From CAYRVF01 sp964427535 (GTDB lineage Bacteria > Chloroflexota > Ktedonobacteria > Ktedonobacterales > JADMIN01), in contig CAYRVF010000037.1 in the NCBI GenBank assembly GCA_964427535.1, positions 1-39,376 of the forward strand: DNA of 39,376 nucleotides. The letters are read 5' to 3'. The first letter of the stretch is position 1. Each line of letters opens with the position of its first letter. Both the position numbers and the translations under genes were made by a program. The notes beneath the pieces were generated by a model. The model saw only the letters and a list, made by a program, of their open reading frames with translations, searched no databases and was not told where the DNA came from. Below, in pieces: positions 22,809-30,281 of the stretch.

Positions 22809-24224
22809 GTGACGGGGAACAGCCAGGCACACGACGACGCGGGACGCACGCCAGAGCGACATGAGGCGCTGGCCCGTCTCGCCGCCACGCTCTCCACCAC
22901 GCTTGGCGAGGACTCCGTGCTGACCGGCGAGCGCTGCGCGGAGTACACGGTGCAGGAGCATGTGCCCGCTGTCGTCGTGCGACCCGCCGACGCGGAGCAG
23001 GTTGCCGAAGTGCTGGCCCGCGCCGCCGAGGTTGAGGCGACGGTCGTTCCGTGGGGGAATGGCACCCGCCAGTCGATCGGGTATCCTCCCAGCAGATGCG
23101 ATCTCGCGCTCAGTCTGGAGCGGCTTAATCGCGTGGTGGCCTACGATCCGGCGGACCTGACGGTGACGGTGGAGGCGGGCATCTCACATGCCGCGCTGCG
23201 CTCAACCCTTGCGGCGAGCGGGCAGATGTTGCCGCTGGATGTCCCCCTGCCAGCCCTTGCTACAGTTGGTGGCACACTCGCCACCAGTCTCGCCGGATTG
23301 CGTCGTGGCCGCTACGGTGCGCCCCGCGACCTGACGCTCGGCCTGCGGGTGGCGGACGCGACCGGCACGCTGCTCAAAGCGGGCGGGCGTGTGGTCAAGA
23401 ATGTCACCGGGTACGACATGACCAAGCTCTATCTCGGCTCGCTCGGCACCCTCGCCGTGATCGTGGAGGCGAGCCTCAAGCTGGTGCCGCTGCCCGAGAC
23501 CGAACAGACGCTGGTGTGTATCTATTCCACGCCCGCCGATGCGCTCGCCGCCGCGCGTCAGCTCGATGCGCTTGCCCTGCGACCTGCCGCGCTGACGGTG
23601 CTGCACGCTGGCGCGCTCCAGCCGCTGGCGGTGCGGGCGCCGACGGCGCGCCAGGTCGTGCTGCTGGCGGCGCGCTTTCCGGGCGAGAGTGCTGCCGTGC
23701 GCCGCGCGGTGGCGGACGCGCGCGACCTGCTGATGGCGAGCCACGTGATCGCCTCCGAGTTGCTCGCCGACAGCGCCCAGCAGGAGTTCTGGTCCGAAGC
23801 CGACGATGCGCTGCAGATGCGGTCGCCGACGAAACCGGAGGCGCTCATCCGGGTCTCGGCGTTGCCGATGGAGTGTGAGGTCGTGCTCTCCACGGCGCAG
23901 GCGCTCGCCGACGAACACGCGCTGGACCTGCTCTGGCTCGCCGATGCCATAGCGGGGTCGTGCTGGCTGCGCCTGCGCTCGCCGGAGAGTGCGGAGGCCA
24001 CCGATGCGGCGACGGTGGAGTTCGGTGAGGCGCTACGGCGCATCCACACGGCGCTTGCGTTCCGCTGGCGCAACGCCGTCATCTTCAGTTGCGCGCCCGA
24101 GTTGAAAGCGGACCTCGCCCTCTGGGGCGCTGATCCCTCCGCGCTCGACCTGATGCGCGAGGTCAAGCGCCGCTTCGATCCCAAGCACCTGCTCAACCCA
24201 GGGCGCTTTGTCGGAGGGATCTAG
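22809..24224 (+). CDS. glcE: glycolate oxidase FAD-binding subunit (GlcE-like)
   Basis: A 471-residue FAD_binding_4-type protein starting at GTG behind GAAGAGG. The FAD-binding core is visible: VVVRPADAEQVAEVL, VVPWGNGTRQSIG, LTVTVEAGISHAALRSTL, VGGTLATSLAGLRRGRYG and the GlcE-typical VVKNVTGYDMTKLYLGSLG, ending with FDPKHLLNPGRFVGGI. GlcE acts with GlcD and the iron-sulfur subunit GlcF to oxidise glycolate or another 2-hydroxy acid. Neither partner is in the window, so this is an orphan copy here; a different flavin oxidase role is possible. It is divergent from the chemosensory operon and ends in a C-rich palindrome before the convergent glycosyltransferase. Confidence 0.85.
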   Translation: MTGNSQAHDDAGRTPERHEALARLAATLSTTLGEDSVLTGERCAEYTVQEHVPAVVVRPADAEQVAEVLARAAEVEATVVPWGNGTRQSIGYPPSRCDLALSLERLNRVVAYDPADLTVTVEAGISHAALRSTLAASGQMLPLDVPLPALATVGGTLATSLAGLRRGRYGAPRDLTLGLRVADATGTLLKAGGRVVKNVTGYDMTKLYLGSLGTLAVIVEASLKLVPLPETEQTLVCIYSTPADALAAARQLDALALRPAALTVLHAGALQPLAVRAPTARQVVLLAARFPGESAAVRRAVADARDLLMASHVIASELLADSAQQEFWSEADDALQMRSPTKPEALIRVSALPMECEVVLSTAQALADEHALDLLWLADAIAGSCWLRLRSPESAEATDAATVEFGEALRRIHTALAFRWRNAVIFSCAPELKADLALWGADPSALDLMREVKRRFDPKHLLNPGRFVGGI

Positions 24225-24253
24225 CGCGGCGGGCGGCACGACCTCACCCCCTG

Positions 24254-24275
24254 CCCCTTCCCTCAAAGGAAGGGG
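24254..24275. repeat. C-rich/G-rich palindrome between convergent genes
   Basis: CCCCTTCC (24254-24261), loop CTCAAA, GGAAGGGG (24268-24275), flanked by CTG/GCGCTG. It lies between glcE and the convergent glycosyltransferase, and could stop transcription both ways. Confidence 0.55.
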
Positions 24276-24328
24276 GCGCTGACCAGAGGATATCGTGGGT
24301 GGGGATGGCCAGAGGATAGCCCGGCCGG

Positions 24329-25594
24329 CTACGAGCAGCCACCCGCGGCGAGGAGGCGTGGCTGGCATGCCAGCTCGGAGTAGAGTGCGCGCACGCGGTT
24401 GCCGATGCGCTCCCAGCCCAGTCGTTCGATGGAGGGACGCGCTTGGGCGGCGAGCCGCGCGGCGAGATCGCGGTCGGTCAGTAGCTCGTCGAGCCGCTCG
24501 GCGAAGGCGCCAGGGCACCGCCAGCGCACCAGCAGGCCATTCTCGCCGTCGCGCACGATGCTGGGCAAGCCGCCCGCCTGTGAGGCGACGACGGGAGTGC
24601 CGCATGCCAGCGCCTCCGCCGCGACCAGACCGAAGCTCTCGTAGCGTGACGTGACCACCACCGCATCTGACCCGGCATAATAGAACGGCAACTCTCGCTG
24701 CGCGACTGCGCCGGGGAATAGCACCCGCTCGCCGATGCCCAGCGCGTCGGCTTGCGCGCGGAGCCTATCAACCTCGGGATCGCCGTCCGGATTGCCGCCG
24801 ATGACGACGAGCCGGGCCTGAGTGCGCATGGCCGCGACGGAGTCGAGCAGCAAGTCGATGCCTTTGATCGGGTCGAGTCGGCCTACGAACAGAAGCACCG
24901 GTGTGCCGTCGGGCGAGAGCGCGCGGTGCGCGGCGTGGCGCTCGGCCGGCAATGCCTCACGGAAAGTGTGCAGGTCCACGCCGCAGGGAATGACATGAAA
25001 GGTGGAGGGCGGCAAACCGAAGAGGCGGCGAAGGTTCTCAGCCTCGTGGTCGGTGGAGACGATGATCGCGTCGGCCTCGCAGGCGATGCGGGCTTCCTGT
25101 TCGATGCGGACGGCGGCTGCCGCGCTCACATCTGCCGGCGCGCCCTGCTGCGGGCCCTTCAGTCGCTCGACGGTGTGATACATCGTGACGTGCGGCACAT
25201 CCCAGTCGTGGGCGAGGGACATGCCCGCGACAGCGGAGAGCCAGTAGTGCGAATGCACCAGGTCGTAGCCATGGTCGCTGTGCTCGGCGACATGCGCGAC
25301 CCGTCGCGTAAACTCGCCGACGTAGGGGTAGAGCTCGGTCGGGGGCAGGGCAACCGCGGGTCCTGCGGGAATGTGGATTAGGCGGACGGATTCGGCGATC
25401 TGCTCGATCGGCGCGACATCGGCTCGCGCCTGGCGGGTGAAGATATCGACGGAAATGTGCGTACGGCCAAGCTCACGGCCAAGCTCACGGGCAAGCTCAC
25501 GCACGTAGACGTTCATACCGCCCGCGTCGCGCGTGCGCCCGAGGAACGCGAGAGGTGAAGTATGCAGGCTGATCATCGCGACTCTAAAGTCCAC
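24329..25594 (-). CDS. GT4-family glycosyltransferase (MshA/sucrose-phosphate-synthase-like)
   Basis: About 421 residues in the retaining GT-B fold. The N-terminal glycine loop DAGGMNVYVRELAREL, the DLVHSHYWLSA segment, VIPCGVDLHTF, VGRLDPIKGIDLLL and the donor-site E-x7-E in RYESFGLVAAEALACGTPVVA all fit GT4. The GGMNVYV form is typical of MshA and sucrose-type enzymes, so the donor is a UDP-sugar and the acceptor may be inositol phosphate or a sugar phosphate; no mycothiol or sucrose genes lie nearby to decide. GTG at 25594 is preferred because GAGG is 7 nt away; a GTG at 25600 also reads in frame. Codons for the second N-terminal helix contain a 3 x 12-bp tandem repeat. Confidence 0.87.
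   Translation of the reverse strand: MDFRVAMISLHTSPLAFLGRTRDAGGMNVYVRELARELGRELGRTHISVDIFTRQARADVAPIEQIAESVRLIHIPAGPAVALPPTELYPYVGEFTRRVAHVAEHSDHGYDLVHSHYWLSAVAGMSLAHDWDVPHVTMYHTVERLKGPQQGAPADVSAAAAVRIEQEARIACEADAIIVSTDHEAENLRRLFGLPPSTFHVIPCGVDLHTFREALPAERHAAHRALSPDGTPVLLFVGRLDPIKGIDLLLDSVAAMRTQARLVVIGGNPDGDPEVDRLRAQADALGIGERVLFPGAVAQRELPFYYAGSDAVVVTSRYESFGLVAAEALACGTPVVASQAGGLPSIVRDGENGLLVRWRCPGAFAERLDELLTDRDLAARLAAQARPSIERLGWERIGNRVRALYSELACQPRLLAAGGCS
25463..25498. repeat. 3 x 12-bp in-frame tandem repeat inside the glycosyltransferase
   Basis: ACGGCCAAGCTC, ACGGCCAAGCTC, ACGGGCAAGCTC in a row. In the protein it lengthens a helix by RELG-type units (RELARELGRELGR) next to the donor glycine loop. 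Gain or loss of a unit would keep the frame. Confidence 0.7.
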
Positions 25595-26005
25595 CAGCAC
25601 ACCTCGCCCTCATCGCGCCGGTGCCGAGTGGTCTTTCACAAATGCGTGGCCAGCGGCCCTCGCCGGCCGCCGCCACTCCTCCTCTGAGGGCCAGGTCCTC
25701 CGGCCCCCGGATGGATAGCGCTCGCATGCTAGTCCCCCGTTGTGGTTGTACGTAGAATTGCCGGTCGCGGAGCGACACACTTCCCTAAGTATACCTTAGT
25801 GGCAAGTCGCGCGCCACCTGCGGCCGGGCGAGACAGCACGCGCGAGACTGGCCTCGGCGCTCTGGCTACCGCGCTTGACGCTCTTCCGGCGGCACGCCAT
25901 AATGGCGAAAGGAAGGCTCGTGCCTGGTTGCTCCTCGTCTGGGCGCGGCGAGACAGACGACCTCATAGACCACCAGCGGGCACGCGAGGACGGGAGATCG
26001 GGCAG
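25595..26005. promoter_or_regulatory. divergent region, glycosyltransferase / TPR gene
   Basis: No gene is supported in these 411 bases. A near-palindrome CTAAG TATAC CTTAG (25785-25799) contains TATACT on the minus strand, a possible -10 box for the glycosyltransferase overlapped by a dyad. The frame of the TPR gene stays open upstream to 25742, but the sequence there is not protein-like. Confidence 0.35.
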
Positions 26006-28357
26006 ATGGGGCAGACCACGTTGAGCGAGAGCCTCCGCGCGGTAGAGGCGGAGATCGCCGCGGGCCACGCAGAGCAGGCGCTGGCGCTCTGCCAGGAGCT
26101 GCAATCGCAGTATCCGCGCGCACTCGCCGTGCAGCGCACGATGGGCGAGATCTACCTCGCCCTGCGCAAGACGCGTGAAGCCCTCGGCGCGCTCGATCGC
26201 GCACTGGCGGGCAACCCCGAAGATGCGCGCGCCTGCTGCGCCCGCGCGATCATTCACCAGATGCACGGCGATTCGCTGGCCGCGCTCGCGTGGTATCGCC
26301 GCGCCTGCGATATCCGCCCAGACGATCAGGTATTGCGCTCGACGTATCGTGAGCTGTCGGCGCATCTCGGGCAGCCAGCGTACGAGCCCACGCGCGTCGG
26401 GCTGGCGCGGCTGTATCTGCGCGGCGGCCTCTTCACGCACGCGATTCGCGAGTGGGAGGCGCTGATCGCCGAGAATCCCGATCTCTTGGAGGCGCATGTC
26501 GGCCTCGCCGAGACGCTCTGGCGCGCCGGGCGCACGCGTGACGCCGAGGAGCGCGCCTACCGCATCGTCACGAATACGCCGTCGTGCGTGAAGGCGTTGC
26601 TGCTGCTCGCGGTGCTCGCGCACGACAGCGGTCGTGAGGCGGATGCCCTCAGAAGCGCCCAGCGCGCCCGCGAGCTCGACCCCGACGTGCGCATCGCGCA
26701 ACTGCTCTTTGCCGACCGGCTCGCCACCCAGGATGAGCCGCTGCGGCAGCTTCTGCTGGGCATGGCGCCGTCACCCGCAAACGCTCAACGGACGACGGGC
26801 CAGCCCGTTGCGGCCGCTGTGGACGTGCAGCGGGTCCGGGGCGTCAGCCGTCCGCTAGTGCAGTCACGTCCGCTCTCCACGAATGCCTCTGCGCGGACGG
26901 GTGCGACCGGACCGCTCTCGCTGCCCGAAAATGAGACCGCCCGGCTCGTCGCCAGCAGCATGCCGCTCCCGCAGCAGGCGGATTCGGGACAGAATCTGCC
27001 GCCCAACTTCCACGACATCTTCTCTGAAACGGAGTACATGATCTGGGGGCCGGACGAGGAGACGGGACGCCTGCCTGCGATGGAGGCAGGCTCCCCGGCG
27101 GTCGCGCGACCAGAGGCGCCTCGCGTGGAGCCGTTTGCGCGTTCGGCGCAGACCGCAACGCCCTTTGTTCCTCCCGCGCTGATGGCACAGAGCGGAAATC
27201 TCGAAGATACCGAGTCCCGCGCCGCCATCAACTGGGTCCACTGGCTGCAGGCGCAGGGCGCGCAGGTGCTCGACGGCGGCATGCAATCCGCGCCCATGAC
27301 GGGCGGCCGACTCGGCGGATTCGATGAGGCGCAGAGCATCATCTTCGGCGGCGCGCCAACTGGCGGCCTACAGACGGAGGCCTGGACCCGCCCGACGGCA
27401 CCGCAGCCCGCGCACTCGTCCGAAGCGCTGCGCTCGATGTTCGCCGAGCTCGATCCTGACACCACCAGCCGCCATATCGTCGAAGGCGCGCTCGTCTCAG
27501 CCACCGATACGTTCGAGGGTGGACGTGATCCAGCGCAGACGCATCCCAGAGACATCGAGCCGAGCGAGCCGACTGCCCAACTACGACGACCAGCATCACC
27601 CGTCGAAGTGTCTGAAGGCGACGACGGCTCTATGCCTCCGGGGCGCCTTCCGCTCTGGTCAGAGTCGGCTGCCCTGGAGGCGGGTTGGGCGCCCGAGAGC
27701 ACCTCTCAGGCAGAGCTAGCGGAGTACGCGACCGGCTCGCGTGAGGCCGCCTCGGTGGACGAAGCGTTCGCAGTGAGTCCTGAGTCGACTGAGGAGCACG
27801 AGCGCCATCTTGATGTCGCGGAAGCCCAGGATGCCGAGCCTGCGCCGCAACCTCTGACGCTCGAAGCGTTGGAGCAGCAGTTCGCGTCGTCGGGATTCAT
27901 TCGCGTCGAGCCACAGTCTGGCATGCTCGCGTCGCTCGCGCCGGAGACTCCCCCGAGCGGTGGAACGGAGAGTCTACCGTCGAGTGATGCCAGCGGAATC
28001 CGCGCGCAAGCGCTCGCCGCATCGTTGGCGGGAGCAGGGCCGGACGCGTCGCTGTTCGTCGCGCCCGACGACCGCCCGCCAGCCGAGGATCACCCTGGCC
28101 GACTGGCCTGGGCGCGGACGAAGCGCGAGAATGGCCAGCTCGACACCGCGATTGGCGAGTATCGCTCGCTGCTGCGGCACGCACCCGACTTGTTGCCCGA
28201 CGTGCTCTCCGATATTTCCGAGGCGCTCTCGGAGCACGCCGAGCACCCCGAGTTGCACCGGCTCCTGGGCGACGCGCGCATCCGCCAAGGCGACTACCTC
28301 GGCGCACTGGAATCATACAATCGCGCCGTTGCCCTGACGCAAGCGCAGGAGCAATAA
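26006..28357 (+). CDS. TPR-repeat protein with long disordered centre
   Basis: 783 residues from ATG at 26006 (GGGAG 9 nt upstream; the longer open frame lacks conservation-like composition). TPR repeats fill about residues 5-250: EQALALCQELQSQYPRALAV, TREALGALDRALAGNPEDAR, DSLAALAWYRRACDIRPDD, THAIREWEALIAENPDLLEA, RDAEERAYRIVTNTPSC and EADALRSAQRARELDPD. A long Pro/Ser/Glu/Ala-rich region (about 255-680) follows, and at least two more TPRs end the protein (QLDTAIGEYRSLLRHAPDLL; YLGALESYNRAVAL). TPRs bind partner proteins; the layout suggests a scaffold. The Roadblock gene 66 nt downstream is a natural candidate partner. No signal peptide or membrane segment, so cytoplasmic. Confidence 0.85.
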   Translation: MGQTTLSESLRAVEAEIAAGHAEQALALCQELQSQYPRALAVQRTMGEIYLALRKTREALGALDRALAGNPEDARACCARAIIHQMHGDSLAALAWYRRACDIRPDDQVLRSTYRELSAHLGQPAYEPTRVGLARLYLRGGLFTHAIREWEALIAENPDLLEAHVGLAETLWRAGRTRDAEERAYRIVTNTPSCVKALLLLAVLAHDSGREADALRSAQRARELDPDVRIAQLLFADRLATQDEPLRQLLLGMAPSPANAQRTTGQPVAAAVDVQRVRGVSRPLVQSRPLSTNASARTGATGPLSLPENETARLVASSMPLPQQADSGQNLPPNFHDIFSETEYMIWGPDEETGRLPAMEAGSPAVARPEAPRVEPFARSAQTATPFVPPALMAQSGNLEDTESRAAINWVHWLQAQGAQVLDGGMQSAPMTGGRLGGFDEAQSIIFGGAPTGGLQTEAWTRPTAPQPAHSSEALRSMFAELDPDTTSRHIVEGALVSATDTFEGGRDPAQTHPRDIEPSEPTAQLRRPASPVEVSEGDDGSMPPGRLPLWSESAALEAGWAPESTSQAELAEYATGSREAASVDEAFAVSPESTEEHERHLDVAEAQDAEPAPQPLTLEALEQQFASSGFIRVEPQSGMLASLAPETPPSGGTESLPSSDASGIRAQALAASLAGAGPDASLFVAPDDRPPAEDHPGRLAWARTKRENGQLDTAIGEYRSLLRHAPDLLPDVLSDISEALSEHAEHPELHRLLGDARIRQGDYLGALESYNRAVALTQAQEQ

Positions 28358-28423
28358 TCGAAAAGCACTCCCAAGAGCACCAACAAGAGTACACGATGCT
28401 GCGGATGTCGGAAGAGGATGGGG

Positions 28424-28771
28424 ATGGAAACGATCTTGCAACGCCTGATGGCCATCGACGGCGTGACCGGCGCCCTGCTCGTCGGCAAGGATGGACTCGT
28501 CATCGCGAGCACCATCGGCGGTGACGACGAAGAACTGCTCGGCGCGATGGCGGCTGCCGCGTATGATGCCGCCGGACGCTATATCGAGCAGCTTGAGATG
28601 GGGAGCGTACGACACGCGATCTTCGAGCTGGGCGCGGGCACGGTGCAGGTCACCGATGGCGGTGACCTGCTGCTCGTGGTACGCTGCGTGGCGCAGGCCA
28701 ACCTCGGGCGCATCCGCATCGAGACGCTGCAGGCGAGCCAACATCTTGCCCAGCACATCCCCACCTACTAG
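28424..28771 (+). CDS. Roadblock/LC7-domain protein
   Basis: About 115 residues (METILQRLMAIDGVTGALLVGKDGLVIAST...), start chosen at the second ATG because GAGG lies 6 nt upstream; an ATG two codons earlier is possible. The fold is recognisable from ALLVGKDGLVIAS, the AAAAYDAAGRYIEQLEMG helix, and the closing strands with IFELGAGTVQVTDGGDLLLVV. In bacteria these dimeric proteins (MglB-like) regulate small Ras-like GTPases in polarity, motility and gliding, or act as scaffolds. No MglA-type GTPase is in the window. Placed between a TPR scaffold and ndk on the same strand; PATAN/DUF4388 proteins, one of which leads the nearby chemosensory operon, often co-occur with Roadblock proteins. Confidence 0.87.
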   Translation: METILQRLMAIDGVTGALLVGKDGLVIASTIGGDDEELLGAMAAAAYDAAGRYIEQLEMGSVRHAIFELGAGTVQVTDGGDLLLVVRCVAQANLGRIRIETLQASQHLAQHIPTY

Positions 28772-28873
28772 CGGCGATGCCGACGCCTTCGCGGTGGCGG
28801 ACTCGTGTGCCGCCTGAGGAGGCGTATCACCAGACATATCCGCATGTATCACCCGTATAAGGAGCAGACGATC

Positions 28874-29326
28874 GTGGAGCGCACTCTTATCATCGTAAAG
28901 CCAGAGGGCGTGCAGCGCGGGCTTATCGGCACCGTGTTGTCGCGGTTCGAGGCCAAGGGCCTCAAGGTCGTGGGCCTCAAACTGTTGCAGATCCCGCGCG
29001 CGCAGGCCGAACGGCACTATGCGGAGCACGAGGGCAAGCCCTTCTATGAGGGGCTCGTTGGGCACATCACCTCCAGCCCGGTGATTGTCGGCGCGCTGGA
29101 GGGTCCCGATGCGGTCGCCGTCACCCGCACACTCATCGGCGCGACCAACCCCAAGACGGCGACGCCAGGTACGATCCGCGGCGATTACGGCCTCGACATC
29201 GGCATGAACATCGTGCATGGCTCCGATAGTCCCGCATCGGCTGAGCGCGAGCTGGGCATCTTCTTCTCGCCCGACGAGCTCGTCAGCTATGAGCGCGCGG
29301 TCGACCGCTGGGTTCTCGGCGAGTAA
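28874..29326 (+). CDS. ndk: nucleoside diphosphate kinase
   Basis: 150 residues from GTG at 28874 (AAGGAG 9 nt upstream); a longer frame adds 23 non-homologous residues. It starts VERTLIIVKPEGVQRGLIG and has the catalytic phosphohistidine in MNIVHGSDSPASAEREL, plus the ATNPKTATPGTIRGDYG nucleotide-binding stretch, all typical of Ndk. It exchanges the gamma phosphate among NTPs and dNTPs through the phospho-His intermediate. The motif normally reads KPDGVQRG; Glu here replaces Asp, a mild change seen in some homologues. It follows the Roadblock gene by about 100 nt and is followed by a C-rich palindrome at 29348. Confidence 0.96.
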   Translation: MERTLIIVKPEGVQRGLIGTVLSRFEAKGLKVVGLKLLQIPRAQAERHYAEHEGKPFYEGLVGHITSSPVIVGALEGPDAVAVTRTLIGATNPKTATPGTIRGDYGLDIGMNIVHGSDSPASAERELGIFFSPDELVSYERAVDRWVLGE

Positions 29327-29670
29327 GGGGCAGGCCTCTCCCTCAACCCCCTCCCCTGAGACGGGAGGGGCTCTGAGGCGGGCAACGGCGCGGATGGCGG
29401 GAATGGTTTCGCCGTTGCACTAGTTGTCATGGTGCGGGCAGGGTTCCCCTCGCGGCCCCATGAAGCGCCGACGGATGGGGCATGAGTAGCCGCGTTCGGC
29501 CTTTCTGCGGCTCACTGTCGTGTCAGTGTGCAACAGAAGACGTGCGGGTGCGGCAATGCGTGCTGAAAAGCGGTAGCTGTACTTCTGCGGCCACTTCCCT
29601 CAGGTAGGGGTTAGGCTCTCTCGGTGATGGGGGCGCGGGAGGTTGCGCGTCGGAGTGGAGGGGGAAGATC
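29327..29670. other. gene-free stretch after ndk with several hairpins
   Basis: No coding frame is convincing in these 344 bases. It contains the palindrome CCCCTCCC (29348-29355) with GGGAGGGG (29363-29370), a 7-bp hairpin GCCCCAT (29455-29461) with ATGGGGC (29475-29481), and a GCCGC/GCGGC stem shortly after (about 29490-29510). The first probably ends the ndk transcript; the others could be terminator remnants or a small RNA, without promoter evidence. Confidence 0.4.
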
Positions 29671-30006
29671 TTACGCGGGCTGGCGTCGTTTCACGTTGGA
29701 GAGAGGGATGTCGACACCGGGGGAGGATTTCCGTTTCGCGTCCGCGAGTCGCCAGCAACGGGTCTTGCTCGTGAGGCAGCGCTCCTGCTCTTCCTGGGTC
29801 TCAGGAGGCGTATTCAGCGCACAGAATACCTGATACATCGGCTCGCCCGCTGCCGTATCGCTCTCCGGAAACCAGCGCTCCCGATAATACGGGCAGCCGC
29901 GTGCGTGCCGCCTCCAGTTCATGCTCTCGCTTGGGTGCTCGTGCAAGCCAAAATCCACCCTGATCCGTGCCTCTCCGATGGGTCGGTCTTCGCTGGGAAG
30001 TGCCAT
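29671..30006 (-). CDS. small Cys-containing protein of unknown function
   Basis: A 111-residue hypothetical. The ATG has GAGG 4 nt upstream, and a near-consensus promoter (30060-30088) leads into it with a leader of about 47 nt, good evidence for a real gene. The middle (about residues 37-85) holds four Cys spaced GCPYY ... VFC ... ERCL ... TRCWR with a WFP and several acidic residues, suggesting a zinc or iron-sulfur mini-domain; the pattern of a tyrosine pair after the first Cys and a Trp after the last resembles small Cys4 modules but I cannot name a family. The N- and C-termini are polar and variable-looking. It is flanked by ndk (convergent) and the CPBP protease (divergent). Confidence 0.7.
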   Translation of the reverse strand: MALPSEDRPIGEARIRVDFGLHEHPSESMNWRRHARGCPYYRERWFPESDTAAGEPMYQVFCALNTPPETQEEQERCLTSKTRCWRLADAKRKSSPGVDIPLSNVKRRQPA

Positions 30007-30059
30007 GCAGCCTCATGTGAGCTCCTCACGTCCGCTCGCACCTGCCGCCACATGGCTCT

Positions 30060-30088
30060 ATTATAAGGTCCACCAGATGAGGTCGCAA
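30060..30088 (-). promoter_or_regulatory. near-consensus sigma-70 promoter for the small Cys-rich gene
   Basis: On the minus strand TTGCGA (30088-30083), 17-nt spacer, TATAAT (30065-30060): a perfect -10 box and optimal spacing, the best promoter in the window. Confidence 0.75.
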
Positions 30089-30178
30089 GGCCGAACGCGA
30101 CAGGCGCGAGCACTGCGGAGGGACGGCACGCGTCGCGTGCGCTCCTAACAAACGTCCGTAGTCATGACGGAATATTGT

Positions 30179-30236
30179 GCGCTTCCGGTCCGTAACTTGC
30201 CAGAGGGAAGCGCGTATACTAGGTTGTTGAGACAAC
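30179..30236 (+). promoter_or_regulatory. promoter/operator region of the CPBP protease gene
   Basis: TATACT (30215-30220) is a likely -10 box without a good -35. It is bracketed by an 8-bp inverted repeat (GCGCTTCC 30179-30186, GGAAGCGC 30206-30213) covering the -35 zone and by GTTGT TGAG ACAAC (30223-30236) at the expected start of transcription. The two dyads suggest regulator binding; an activator could replace the weak -35. Confidence 0.45.
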
Positions 30237-30281
30237 ATACAGACCGACACTACGCGCGATGAACGGTGAAGGATAGACGAC

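Noticed and set aside
29440..29520. Small structured RNA gene (SRP or 6S type) after ndk
   Set aside because: Hairpins are present, but no SRP GNAR-loop motif, no 6S-like bulged duplex and no promoter could be seen.
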